Assembly (NCBI RefSeq): GCF_038502225.1
Contig: NW_027196473.1
Span: 22,501-86,500 of the forward strand
Length of the DNA: 64,000 bases
Source of the DNA: Cherax quadricarinatus
Lineage: Eukaryota > Arthropoda > Malacostraca > Decapoda > Parastacidae
Reading direction: 5' to 3'
Positions 31,690 through 42,120 of the stretch are shown piece by piece. The notes under the pieces are model-generated. The model did not search any database and had not been told where the DNA came from. It worked only from the letters and a program-made list of their open reading frames with translations. Each line of letters begins with the position of its first letter. Position 1 is the first letter of the stretch. A program made the position numbers and the translations under genes.

Positions 31690-31944
31690 AAATGCTTAAT
31701 CCTTGAATTTATACAAATATACTCCCTCTTTTCCTTCCATAACTGATCATTCAACAGTACCACTATTCCTTCCTTAGCTCTAACTCCCTCAGATACACCT
31801 GTCCTAATATTATTTATTTTTCCCCACTGAAAATCTCATAGCCCCTTTCAGCTTTCTTCCGTTTAGAGCCAGAACATCCTGCTTCTTTTCATTATTAACA
31901 ACATTCTCAATCATCTCTTTCTTATCATATGCATTACATCCATG
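31690..31944 (-). mobile_element. LINE A endonuclease fragment
   Basis: The complement encodes pieces of the LINE A N-terminus (DVLALN.RKLKGA, LNDQLWKEKREY, INSRI) with stops, matching 7290-7500. It is truncated at both ends. Confidence 0.78.
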
Positions 31945-32032
31945 CACATTCAAGCTATACTACAGGCACATTCAAACTATTCTATATGCACACTCAAACT
32001 ATACTATACACACATTCAAACTATACCTGCAG
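31945..32032. repeat. 22-bp minisatellite, four units
   Basis: Units beginning CACATTCAA(A/G)CTAT repeat every 22 bp. The array lies between the LINE A fragment and a LINE C remnant. Confidence 0.82.
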
Positions 32033-32552
32033 CGCTTTCTTTAACCCCTTGACTGTCGCAACCCCAAATCCTGAGGTATCTCCTTGTGTCGCAAAAATTT
32101 AAAAAAAAAAAAAAAAATTCTTATAAAATGATAGAGAATCTTTTCCCGATGGTAATGACACCAAAAGTACAAAATTTGATGAAAAACTTACGGAATTACA
32201 CTCTCACGAAGTTAGCAACCACAGCGATATTAACGAATCGGCAATTTCCCCCACTTTGAGCCCTATTTTCAGCTAATTCCATTGTTCCAATCGACCAAAC
32301 TCATAGCTATTTCTTTAGTTCTTTTGTTCTATCGATTGAGTACAAGAAACCGCCCATTTACCGATTTCAACTACCCAATAAAGTGGTCAGAAATTGGTAA
32401 TTTGGCCAATTTCACGTAAATTAAAAAATATGCCAGTTTCAAAATAGGGTCCAGGATGAACAATGCAGACATTCCTAGCTCTAAAATAACATTTTCTTTG
32501 TTCATCAGTCATGTCTCCAGGCCCCTATGATATTACTCTTGCTTTCTATTTT

Positions 32553-35500
32553 GAAATACCACAGGAAATAGCAAACAAGAGAACTCCACTAGCAATAGTG
32601 AGGATATATTACCAAAAACAACTGGTGGGAGCTCCATTGTTGGTGCTAGGGAGGATAGGAATAAGACAGGGAAACATGCACCAACAGGGAATACAGTCAC
32701 AGAAACCCAAGGCAAACGGAAACCAAGCCTGTGCACATACTATGCACTTGGTATCTGCAGACATGGGAAATCTGGAAAAACAGATGGGACGTGCAACTAT
32801 GACCACCCTAGAAAATGCCATGCCCATATGACAACAGGAAAATGCAAACTCCCTTCCTGTAAGCTTTTTCACCCTGAAATGTGTACCTCTTCAGTACAGG
32901 AAAGACTGTGCTACAACTTAAATTGCCAGGCATACCATCTAAAGGGGACAAAAAGATACAAAACATCCAGGCCATGGGAAAACCTGGGTAGCCACAGCCA
33001 CTCAAGAGGGAGAGGTTTTTTAGTGCCAGGAAGGAAAAAAAACTGGCAGGAAATGGCAGAAATCGTACACCAAAACCAGTCATTCCTGGAGTGGAACCAC
33101 AGTCGATGGCCTCCACTCCAAACCAACAGATACAGATACTAATGCCAGAAAAAAAATCTTCCCCCAGTACCAACAATACCACCAGTCCGATGACATTCTT
33201 CTTTGAAAATATACAGGGTCTAAAGCCAGCAACAAACAACAAAATACCTTTCATCCGTGGACTGCTTGCAGAGGCAAAGGCAATGTTCGCGGCTTTCACT
33301 GAGACCCACATAAAGGATCACTTGGACAACGAAATATGGATCCCAGGTTACAACCTATACAGATGTGACAGAGTGAACAGGCAAAAGGGGGGGGTTGGCC
33401 TGTACATTGCAGAGTCACTTGTTTGCACAGAACTGCTAAATGCCTCAAATGATGTAGTGGAAGTTTTAGCAGTAAAGGTCGAGAACCAAAACCTAGTCAT
33501 TGTGGTAGTCTACAAGCCTCCGGATGCAACATCCCAGCAATTCCAGGAACAGCTGTTAAAAATTGACCACTGTCTGGAAAATCTTCCAGCTCCTGCACCC
33601 AACATCTTGCTCCTGGGGGATTTCAACTTAAGGCACCTAAAATGGAGGAATATAGCAAATAATATTGTTGCAGTAATAACACCAGGAGGCAGCTCTGATG
33701 AAAACTCACACTCACACGAGCTTTTAAATCTCTGCACAAAATTCAATTTAAACCAGCAAATAATAGAGCCTACTAGACTGGAGAATACACTAGATCTCAT
33801 CTTCACTAACAATGATGATCTGATAAGAAATGTCACCATATCAAAAACAATATACTCAGATCACAACATAATTGAGGTTCAGACATGTATGCGTGGAGCC
33901 CCAGACTGACATAATGAGACTAGTCACGAGGGAGCATTCACCAAATTCAACTTCAATAACAAAAACAAAGTGGGACCAAGTAAACCAAGTCCTAAAAGAT
34001 ATAAGCTGGGAAGATATACGTACTAAGCAACACAGACCCCAACTTATGCCTAGAACAGATTAACTTGGTGGCACTCGATGTATGCACAAGGCTTATTCCT
34101 CTAAGAAAAAGGAGGAGTAGATGTAAAATAGAAAGAAACAGGCGCTCCCTTTACAGGCGACGGAAAAGAATAGCAGAGCGGCTAAAAGAGGTCAATATAT
34201 CTGAAATGCGTAGGGAGACACTGGTCAGAGAAATAGCAAGCATCGAACTCAAGCTAAAGGAATCTTATAGGAGTCAGGAATCGCTGGAAGAACTAAAAGC
34301 CATAAATGAAATCGAAAGAAACCCAAAGTATTTCTTCTCCTATGCCAAATCAAAGTCGAGAACAACGTCCAGTATTGGGCCCCTACTTAAACAAGATGGG
34401 TCCTACACAGATGACAGCAAGAAATGAGTGAGCTACTCAAGCCCCAATATGACTCAGTTTTTAGCAAGCCGCTAACCAGACTGAGAGTCGAAGATCAAAA
34501 TAAATTTTTTATGAGAGAGCCACAAAATTTGGTTAACACAAGCCTATCCGATGTTATCCTGACGCCAAATGACTTCGAACAGGCGATAAATGACATGCCC
34601 ATGCACTCTGCCCCAGGGCCAGACTCATGGAACTCCGTGTTCATCAAGAACTGCAAGAAGCCCCTATCACGAGCCTTTTCCATCCTATGGAGAGGGAGCA
34701 TGGACACGGGGGTCATCCCACAGTTACTAAAAACAACAGACATAGCCCCACTCCACAAAGGGGGCAGTAAAGCAACAGCAAAGAACTTCAGACCGATAGC
34801 ACTAACATCCCATATCATAAAAATCTTTGAAAGGGTCCTAAGAAGCAAGATCACCACCCATCTAGAAACCCATCAGTTACACAACCCAGGGCAACATGGG
34901 TTTAGAACAGGTCGCTCCTGTCTGTCTCAACTATTGGATCACTACGACAAGGTCCTAAATGCACTAGAAGATAAAAAGAATGCAGATGTAATATATACAG
35001 ACTTTGCAAAAGCCTTCGACAAGTGTGACCATGGCGTAATAGCGCACAAAATGCGTGCTAAAGGAATAACAGGAAAAGTCGGTCGATGGATCTATAATTT
35101 CCTCACTAACAGAACACAGAGAGTAGTCGTCAACAGAGTAAAGTCTGAGGCAGCTACGGTGAAAAGCTCTGTTCCACAAGGCACAGTACTCGCTCCCATC
35201 TTATTCCTCATCCTCATATCCGACATAGACAAGGATGTCAGCCACAGCACCGTGTCTTCCTTTGCAGATGACACCCGAATCTGCATGACAGTGTCTTCCA
35301 TTGCAGACACTGCAAGGCTCCAGGCGGACATCAACCAAATCTTTCAGTGGGCTGCAGAAAACAATATGAAGTTCAACGATGAGAAATTTCAATTACTCAG
35401 ATATGGTAAACACGAGGAAATTAAATCTTCATCGGAGTACAAAACAAATTCTGGCCACAAAATAGAGCGAAACTCCAACGTCAAAGACCTGGGAGTGATC

Positions 35501-36235
35501 ATGTCGGAGGATCTCACCTTCAAGGACCATAACATTGTATCAATCGCATCTGCTAGAAAAATGACAGGATGGATAATGAGAACCTTCAAAACTAGGGAGG
35601 CCAAGCCCATGATGACACTCTTCAGGTCACTTGTTCTATCTAGGCTGGAATATTGCTGCACACTAACAGCACCTTTCAAGGCAGGTGAAATTGCTGACCT
35701 AGAAAATGTACAGAGAACCTTCACAGCGCGCATAACGGAGATAAAACACCTCAATTACTGGGAGCGCTTGAGGTTCCTAAAACTGTATTCCCTGGAACGC
35801 AGGCGGGAGAGATACATGATTATATACACCTGGAAAATCCTAGAGGGACTAGTACCGAACTTGCACATGAAAATCACTCACTACAAAAGCAAAAGACTTG
35901 GCAGACGATGCAACATCCCCCCAATGAAAAGCAGGGGTGTCACTAGCACGTTAAGAGACCATACAATAAGTGTCAGGGGCCCGAGACTGTTCAACTGCCT
36001 CCCAGCATACATAAGGGGGATTACCAACAGACCCCTGGCAGTCTTCAAGCTGGCACTGGACAAGCACCTAAAGTCGGTTCCTGACCAGCCGGGCTGTGAC
36101 TTGTATGTTGGTTTGCATGCAGCCAGCAGCAACAGCCTGGTTGATTAGGCTCTGATCCACCAGGAGGCCTGGTCACAGACCGGGCCGTGGGGGCGTTGAC
36201 CCCCGGAACTCTCTCCAGGTAAACTCCAGGTAAAC
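32553..36235 (+). mobile_element. LINE B copy, 5'-truncated in ORF1
   Basis: It starts at the ORF1 segment equivalent to 28080 in the minus-strand copy and runs to the repeated CCAGGTAAAC terminus. It is very similar to that copy (a few percent difference by eye). It is nested in the TTAA MITE. Confidence 0.92.
33091..36148 (+). pseudogene. LINE B ORF2, disrupted
   Basis: The endonuclease segment is open from 33091 to 33909, where the family codons for PDRQNE have become a stop (CCAGACTGACATAATG). Further small indels occur near 33990-34060 (AACACAGACCC region) and a frameshift lies near 34425. From 34424 to 36148 the RT is open, with YTDFAKAFDKCDHG, SSFADDTRI and the C-terminal GPRLFNCLPAYIRG. 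The upstream ORF1 remnant (32553-33142) keeps the CCCH fingers. Confidence 0.88.
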
Positions 36236-36428
36236 AAAAAATAGAAGATTTACTGTTATGCAGACTACTGCAATATTGTAATAATTGTATAAATAATGTC
36301 AACCCATTCATGACTGCATATTAGAATGGCTAGTTGGACATTTATTGGACAATGACATCATTTGTTTACTTTTGAACAATGGCAAAAATCAAACATTTCC
36401 CCTACTTTGAGCTCCACTTCAAGGTACT

Positions 36429-36429
36429 T

Positions 36430-36472
<43 letters not shown>

Positions 36473-37558
36473 TTTGAACATGATACAGTGAAGTACAAAG
36501 GAATACAGTTATTACAGTGCAACATGCCAAAGCCCCTTGTATGCAGAGCATTATGGGCAGGCTTAAAATTAACTTAAGATTAACTAAGCAATGATATATT
36601 CAGTGGTAAAAACATTATTATAAACAGATAACAATTTAGCACAAATGAGTATTACAAAGACAGGTCATATGGTCATTTACTGTGTTGCTGAGCATTCAGT
36701 AGATTGGAATATTCTGTTAGGTAATGTAATTAAAAAATAAAGTTTGACTGGGTCACAGGTTAGACATTTATGAGATACAATAATGAGAAACATTTACGAG
36801 ACACAATTTATGAGATACAATTATTCAGTATTTATTTAGTTGTGGGTGAGTAAGTGATTTTTGAGAAGAGACTTGAATTTATAAACAGACAGTGTTTCTT
36901 TTATATTCACAGGTAATGAATTCCTGATTTTAGGGCCTTTTATGTGTATTGAGTTTTTGCATAGCATCAGATGGACTCGAGGAACATCAAATTGTGATCT
37001 GTGCCTTGTGTTATGGTCATGTGTTCTGTTGAGGTTGGTAAGGAGACATTTGAGGGGAGGGTTTATATCAGAGTTAAGTGTTCTATGAATGTAGTAGGTG
37101 CAGTAATAAGTATGGATGTTTTGTATGGTGAGTAGGTTTAGAGTTTTGAATATAGGTGGAGTGTGCTGCCTGTAGTGGGAATTTATCATTCTGACTGCAG
37201 CCTTTTGTTGGGTAATTAATAGTCTGAGATGGTTTATTGCTGTTGAACCCCATGCACAAATTCCATAGGTGGGAAAGGGGTAAATAAGTGAGTGACATAG
37301 GGCCAGGAGGGCTGACTGTGGAACATAGTACTGTATCTTCGATAGTATGCCTACGGTCTTGGAAATTTTTTTGGAAATTTGTTGTACATGTGTTTGAAAT
37401 TTGAGTCTATTATCAAGGTGGATTCCTAAGAATTTTCCCTCTGTGAGTTTTGTGATAGGTGATCCGTTTATCATTATGTTAAGAGGGACATCTGTAGCTC
37501 TGTTACCAAACTGAATGAAGTAGGTTTTGTCAATGTTTAGAGTGAGTTTGTTAGTAAA
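36429..37558 (-). pseudogene. LINE E (L2/CR1-like) RT 3' half with (AAAT)n tail
   Basis: Minus-strand element whose tail is the TTTA microsatellite at 36429-36475. It encodes KLTLNIDKTYFIQFG, KFLGIHLDNRLKF, VGILSKIQYYVPQ and GPKIRNSLPVNIKE: the thumb and C-terminal part of an RT related to LINE C but with a distinct 3' UTR (36476-36835). It is 5'-truncated just after the FADD region. The 245-codon frame is open. Confidence 0.88.
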
Positions 37559-38197
37559 ACCAATCAAAATCACCTCTATTTCTACAATATGTTTTCCATT
37601 CTATCAAATGAGACCAAGAAAATGAGAATACAACCATAAATAGAAAATAGACCACAAAGTCGGCATTTTAATTAAAAAAAACGGTTGGAGTTTTTTTTTT
37701 CTCATTATGCACTGCATGCTGCAGGATTTTTTTATATGGTGCACATTGACCACACAGACCCATTCTCTCACATGTGGGCCTACCAGCTTTCTCCTGCTTG
37801 ATTTGAAGCCGTTAGATTTATGAGCATATATACGTCAAACATAGTGGCTTGTACGACGTACATATACGACCAAAACAGTCAAAGGGTTAACAGTCGCAAT
37901 AGGAACCATAGACATAATACTAGGCATAAAAATCTCTACAGCATTCCCCGTGTCAGTCCAAAACCACTGACTCAGCTAGCATTTTCAAAACTACCGTTAA
38001 AAAACACCTTATCTCCTTGATTAGTCTGCCCGAAATGCCCCGGCATGACAGTGGCTTTCTTTGTACTTAGCAAACCAAAATTGTAATTACACATTGTAAC
38101 CTTCACAAAGAAATAAAATCTTCATTCTTTATTCTTAACCTATCCTAGCCCATCATAAATACATATGTAAAAAATATACATGCATTTGCTCATCATC

Positions 38198-38396
38198 ATC
38201 AAATCAAATCAAAAGTTTATTATCTATAAAGATTACAATGTGGTGTTTACATATTATAAAATATTGGTTACAATGTGTGGTTTACATATTATAAAATACT
38301 AATTACAGAGAGGGCCACTATCATGCCTAGCATGACTAAGCATTTTGGGCAGACTAATAAACTGACTAATAGACTGATGCCTATGTTCTGGCAGGT
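38198..38396 (-). mobile_element. LINE C-like 3' end
   Basis: CAAATCAAATCAAAAGTTTA at the left is the family tail. GATTACAATGTGGTGTTTAC and ATGCCTAGCATGACTAAGC match the LINE C 3' UTR. It is truncated. Confidence 0.75.
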
Positions 38397-38517
38397 CATG
38401 TTTGTTTGGTCGAGTGCCGAGCAAACGGTTGACTACCAAAAGATTTTTGTACCAAACAAAGCATTCGAGTACTGAATTGTTTGAGTACGGAGCTGTTCGA
38501 GTACCGAGGTTCCAATG
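38397..38517. mobile_element. Half of a Tigger-type MITE
   Basis: It ends with GTTCGAGTACCGAGGTTCCAATG next to TA, resembling the right end of the 2470-3105 MITE. The left terminus is not found, being cut by the adjacent LINE fragment. Confidence 0.5.
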
Positions 38518-38519
38518 TA

Positions 38520-38745
38520 CTTTTTTTCAGCATGATACAATGTCTGTACAAAGATGAATGACATTTGGGTGTACATGCAGAAAGCCTCCAAATAATGCAG
38601 AGCATTTTGGGCAAACTGAAGATTAATAAGGCAATAATAATATGAGTAATTTTATACATACAGTCACTAGGGTGAGTGTAAGTATAAATTTAGGAGTTAC
38701 AATGAATACAAGAGAACTGAATATCCTATCAGTTCATGCTATATG
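38520..38745 (-). mobile_element. LINE E 3' UTR fragment
   Basis: CATGATACAATG...TACAAAG, TGCAGAGCATTTTGGGCA and GAATATCCTATCAG match 36478-36725 in order, with a T-run (A-tail complement) at its left. Confidence 0.68.
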
Positions 38746-38824
38746 GCTTTTATCAAGTTTGTCAATCACAACCTGGCAACAGTTCAGGACATACTAAAAC
38801 ACTGTCAAAAAGTTCTAACTTCAG

Positions 38825-39311
38825 GTTAGGAAGGGTTGTTGAGGTGGTTCAGACATGTAGAGAGAATGGAGTGAAACAGAGTGACTTCAAGAGTGTATCA
38901 GTCCGTAGTGGAAGGAAGGCGGGGTAGGGGTCGGCCTAGGAAAGGTTGGAGGGAGGGGGTAAAGGAGGTTTTGTGTGTGAGGGGCTTGGACTTCCAGCAG
39001 GCATGTGTGAGCGTGTTTGATAGGAGTGAATGGAGACAAATGGTTTTTAATACTTGACGTGGTGTTAGAGTGTGAGCAAAGTAACATTTATGAAGGGGTT
39101 CAGGGAAACCGGCAGGCCGGACTTGAGTCCTGGAGATGGGAAGTACAGTGCCTGCACTCTGAAGGAGGGGTGTTAATGTTGCAGTTTAAAAACTGTAGTG
39201 TAAAGCACCCTTCTGGCAAGACAGTGATGGAGTGAATGATGATGAAAGTTTTTCTTTTTCGGGCCACCCTGCCTTGGTGGGAATCGGCCAGTGTGATAAT
39301 AAAAAAAAAAT
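38825..39311 (+). mobile_element. LINE A 3' end
   Basis: From GGAAGGGTTGTTGAGGTGG to the GATAATAAAAAAAAAA tail, this is nearly identical to 13165-13637. It encodes only the final about 75 residues of the LINE A protein with a shifted start. Confidence 0.92.
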
Positions 39312-39398
39312 AATTATGTTAATTATATTGTATGAAACCTTACAATATTTCTGTCAAATTTTACAATACTGTACATCTAATACTTGATGACAACTCAC

Positions 39399-39599
39399 AT
39401 GCCAAGCATAACCAGATTCTGATTCCCTAGAAATATTTTCTTGAGTATGGCCTTCATAGGGGCCAAAAACAAGGCCTTGAGGCAGGCTGGCACTAGTCCA
39501 CACACCTTCACCTCCACCTTCTATTTGTGATTTGGAAACATAAATTGGCCAAGGTGCTGTTAAACGAGCCCGGTCCTTCACACTTCCATCACGGGAAAC
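39399..39599 (-). CDS. PRDM9-like: PRDM9-like gene, SET-domain N-terminal exon
   Basis: A 201-bp exon (67 codons, phase 0 to 0) with acceptor TTTTCAG|GTTTC and donor CAT|GTGAGT. It encodes SRDGSVKDRARLTAP, then GGGEGVWTSASLPQGLVFG and PYEGHTQENIS...SGYAWH. This is the pre-SET to SET N-terminus of PRDM9-type proteins ([20 protein letters not shown] in the family, and SGYSW before the next exon). The GEGVW glycine-rich motif is the start of the SAM-binding surface. Intron to the zinc-knuckle exon is 590 bp. Confidence 0.95.
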
Positions 39600-39885
39600 C
39601 TGAAAATGAGGATTATGGTATGCTTAAGGAATGGCTGATTGAAAAAAAAAGTACAGTTCTGCTTACAAAACTGTGGATTCTAAATTTACTGATATTGCAA
39701 ATTTACATTATTTTACTGAAAGATATCCCATAAATAATTCTAAAGATTCATAGGTTTTTGTGTGGGAGGAAGATCTGAAGGAAATGCAAATTATGTTTAA
39801 TTTTTTAATAACCTAACAAATGTATACTATTTCAATGTTTTCTCTGATATTAGATATGTTTCATGGTAAGGAAATCAATGAAATA

Positions 39886-40087
39886 CAGTGGACCCCGCAT
39901 AACGATTACCTCCGAATGCGACCAATTATGTAAGTGTATTTATGTAAGTGCGTTTGTACGTGTATGTTTGGGGGTCTGAAATGGACTAATCTACTTCACA
40001 ATATTTCTTATGGGAACAAATTCGGTCAGTACTGGCACCTGAACATACTTCTGGAGTGAAAAAATATCGTTAACCGGGGGTCCACTG
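39886..40087. mobile_element. 202-bp Tigger/mariner-like MITE
   Basis: CAGTGGACCCCGCATAACG and CGTTAACCGGGGGTCCACTG are inverted ends flanked by TA. It is in reverse orientation to the copy at 7737. It sits in the short intron between two PRDM9-like exons. Confidence 0.93.
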
Positions 40088-40189
40088 TATAGCTAGCTAT
40101 GCAGTGATACATCTTACAAGTATTGAATTTGCAAATTATGCATTAAATGCTGCTCCTAATCACCCATTACTTATTGGAAGGAAACTTAC

Positions 40190-40260
40190 TTTTTTATTGA
40201 GAATTAACACAAAATGGCAAGTACACACACCAATATAATGCTTCTGACACTGCCTACAAT
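40190..40260 (-). CDS. PRDM9-like: PRDM9-like gene, zinc-knuckle exon
   Basis: A 71-bp micro-exon, acceptor ATTTTTCAG and donor AAA|GTAAGT. The first two bases complete the codon opened by the T at the end of 49193-49430, giving tyrosine: VTYCRQCQKHYIGVCTCH. The spacing C-x2-C-x7-C-x2-H equals that of the zinc knuckle preceding the SET domain in PRDM9. It is too short to stand out as an open frame. The combination of motif, splice sites and phase on both sides makes it convincing. Confidence 0.9.
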
Positions 40261-40453
40261 CTGAAAAATACAATAAATAAATTAATAATTTTAAAAAATT
40301 ACACAACTGTTACAAAAATAGGTGACAGTTATGTCATGCATATTGGAAATCCTCTGATTAAGCAAAGCATTTTGGGCAAACTAAAACTAAATGGTTGTTC
40401 AATATATTTATAGATGAAGTTGTAAGAGATGTGAATGCATGGGTATTGGCCAC

Positions 40454-40560
40454 TCTGTCTGACTTTTTTGGGTTATCCTAGGTTCTCTACACATATGCTG
40501 CTATGTACGATAATCTATGTAACTGTACTTGTGTATACTTGAATAAACGTACTTACTTGT
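40454..40560. repeat. Short dispersed repeat in LINE A
   Basis: TTTTTTGGGTTATCCTAGGT followed by CTATGTAACTGTACTTGTGT and GAATAAACGTACTTACTT. Shares its first half with 1128-1170. Confidence 0.6.
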
Positions 40561-40846
40561 GGAGTTGAAAGATAAAGAATCTAACACAATGTGGGAGTTG
40601 TCATAGCTGCTCTTTGCTGATGATGCTGTGCTTTTGAGAGATTCTGAAGAGAAGTTGCAGAGACTGGTGGATGAGTTTGGAAGGGTATGTAAAAGGAATT
40701 AAAAGCGAATAGAGGAAAGCTTAAGGTGATGATGATAACAAAAAAAAATTAGGTAACAAAACATTGGATATCAGACTGGAGGAAGAGAATATGGAGGAGG
40801 TGAATGTTTTCAGATATTTGGGAGTGGACATGTCAGCAGATGGGTC

Positions 40847-41688
40847 CAGTGGCATCCTAAGGGGGGGCAGGGGAAAGGGCCACCCCGGGTGACACCATTT
40901 AGGGGGTGACACCATCGAGCCTCTAAAGGTGACACTAATGCACAAAACAGTGCTGCAGCTACATGATAGGAAAATCCTTCATTTTTATATAGCCTATTAT
41001 ATGATTACAGAGTACAAATAGGCCTATATAGGGAAAAATAATTGATTTTGATGTGATAGATAAGATAAGATTTCGTTCGGATTTTTAACCCCGGAGGTTT
41101 AGCCACCCAGGATAACCCAAGAAGGTCAGTGTGTCATCGAGGACTGTCTAACTTATTTCCATTGGGGTCCTCAATCTTGTCCCCCAGGATGCGACCCACA
41201 CCAGTCGACTAACACCCAAGTACCTATTTGCTGCTAGGTGAACAGGACAACAGGTGTAAGGAAACGTGTCGAAATGTTTCCACCCACCAGGAATCACACC
41301 CAGGCCCTCTGATGTTACCTGTACTCAAGGTCAAATCAGAACTACTGTTTCTCTGATATTGCAATTTTTTCTTCATTTTTCAAGTTTTTGTGTTTTTACA
41401 TTGTTGAAGATGAATAAATTTAGGATCTGTTGCCTTTACTCAAAGTGGCATTTGAGTTTATGTTTCCTCAATATTACTACGATTATTTATTTTATCATTA
41501 ATAAAGCTGAGAAGTATTCTTCTGTTCGGTTTATGGCCCTTAAATGTTCTCATTAATAAACATTAGTCACTGGTCATGCAGTAGTGACATAACTGGAGTT
41601 TACTCCCCCCATCCCCTCACTCTTGGATTTCATGGGGGTGACACCAAAGATTCCGCCCCAGGTGACACCAACCCTAGCAACGCCACAG
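40847..41688. mobile_element. Non-autonomous hAT-type transposon
   Basis: An 842-bp insertion flanked by a perfect 8-bp duplication GATGGGTC (40839-40846, 41689-41696), with imperfect inverted ends CAGTGGCATCCTAAGG and CCTAGCAACGCCACAG. Subterminal GGTGACACC repeats occur at both sides. The 8-bp duplication and CAGTGGCG-type ends are diagnostic of hAT. It carries a nested SINE and no transposase. Confidence 0.9.
41058..41325 (-). mobile_element. tRNA-derived SINE (type 2)
   Basis: The order on the plus strand is the tail AAGATTTCGTTCGG, AACCCCGGAGGTTTAGCCAC, the core GGATGCGACCCACACCAGTC, and a degenerate tRNA-like head (GGAATCACACCCAGGCC). It matches 62092-62377. The B box is mutated, so pol III transcription is unlikely. 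Confidence 0.85.
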
Positions 41689-42120
41689 GATGGGTCTATG
41701 AAAGATGAGGTGACTCACAGAAATGACAAGGGGAAAAAGGTGAGTGGTGCGCTGAGGAGTCTGTGGAGACAAAGAACTTTATCCATGGAAGCAAAGAAGG
41801 GAATGTATGAGAGTAGAGTTACATCAACACTTTTATATGAGTGTGAAGCATGGGTGGTGAATGTTGCAACAAGGAGAAGGCTGGAGGCAGTGGAGATGTC
41901 ATGTCTGAGGGTAATGTGTGGTGTGAATATAATGCAGAGAATCCATAGTTTGGAGATTAGGAGAAGGTGCGGGATAACCAAAACTACTATCCAGAGGGCT
42001 GAGGAAGGGTTATCGAGGTGATTCGGATATGCAGAGAGGATGGAACTAAGTAGAATGACTTCAAGAGTGTATAAATCTGTGGTGGAGGGAAGGCGGAGTT
42101 GGGGTCAGCCTAGGAATGGT

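Larger units (their letters stand above)
32045..37886. mobile_element. TTAA (piggyBac-type) MITE enlarged by two LINE insertions
   Basis: TTAA at 32041-32044 and 37887-37890 flank inverted termini CCCCTTGACTGTCGC and CAGTCAAAGGG. Outer segments 32045-32552 and 36236-36428 plus 37559-37886 align with the uninterrupted MITE at 49832-50882 (AGATAGAGAATCTTTTCCCG, ATGACACCAAAAGTA, AGAAGATTTACTGTTATGCA). Without the LINEs it would be about 1.0 kb. It is non-coding. Confidence 0.88.
32033..38130 (+). mobile_element. LINE C 3' remnant split by a TTAA element
   Basis: GCGCTTTCTTTAA (to 32044) continues at 37887 as TTAACAGTCGC...CATAATACTAGGCATAAAA, matching CGCTTTCTTGATAGTTGTGA...GCATAACACCAGACA of the copy at 11153. 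The coding remnant RHNTRHKNLYSIPRV and a 3' UTR with TCTGCCCGAAATGCCCCGGC follow. This confirms TTAA as the target site of the intervening element. Confidence 0.8.
40394..42120 (+). pseudogene. Decayed LINE A RT in three pieces
   Basis: Segments 40394-40453 (IYR.SCKRCECMG-type remnants of NIFIDGVVREVNARV), 40561-40846 (LLFADDAVLLRDSEEKLQRL and LGVDMSADGS) and 41689-42120 (GSMKDEVTHRNDKGKKVSGALRS, CEAWVVNVATRRRLEAVEM) form one RT 3' half. A SINE-tail-like insertion (40454-40560) and a hAT element (40847-41688) interrupt it. Indels such as in AAAAGGAATTAAAAGCG destroy the frame. It ends where the LINE C tail begins at 42121. Confidence 0.82.
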
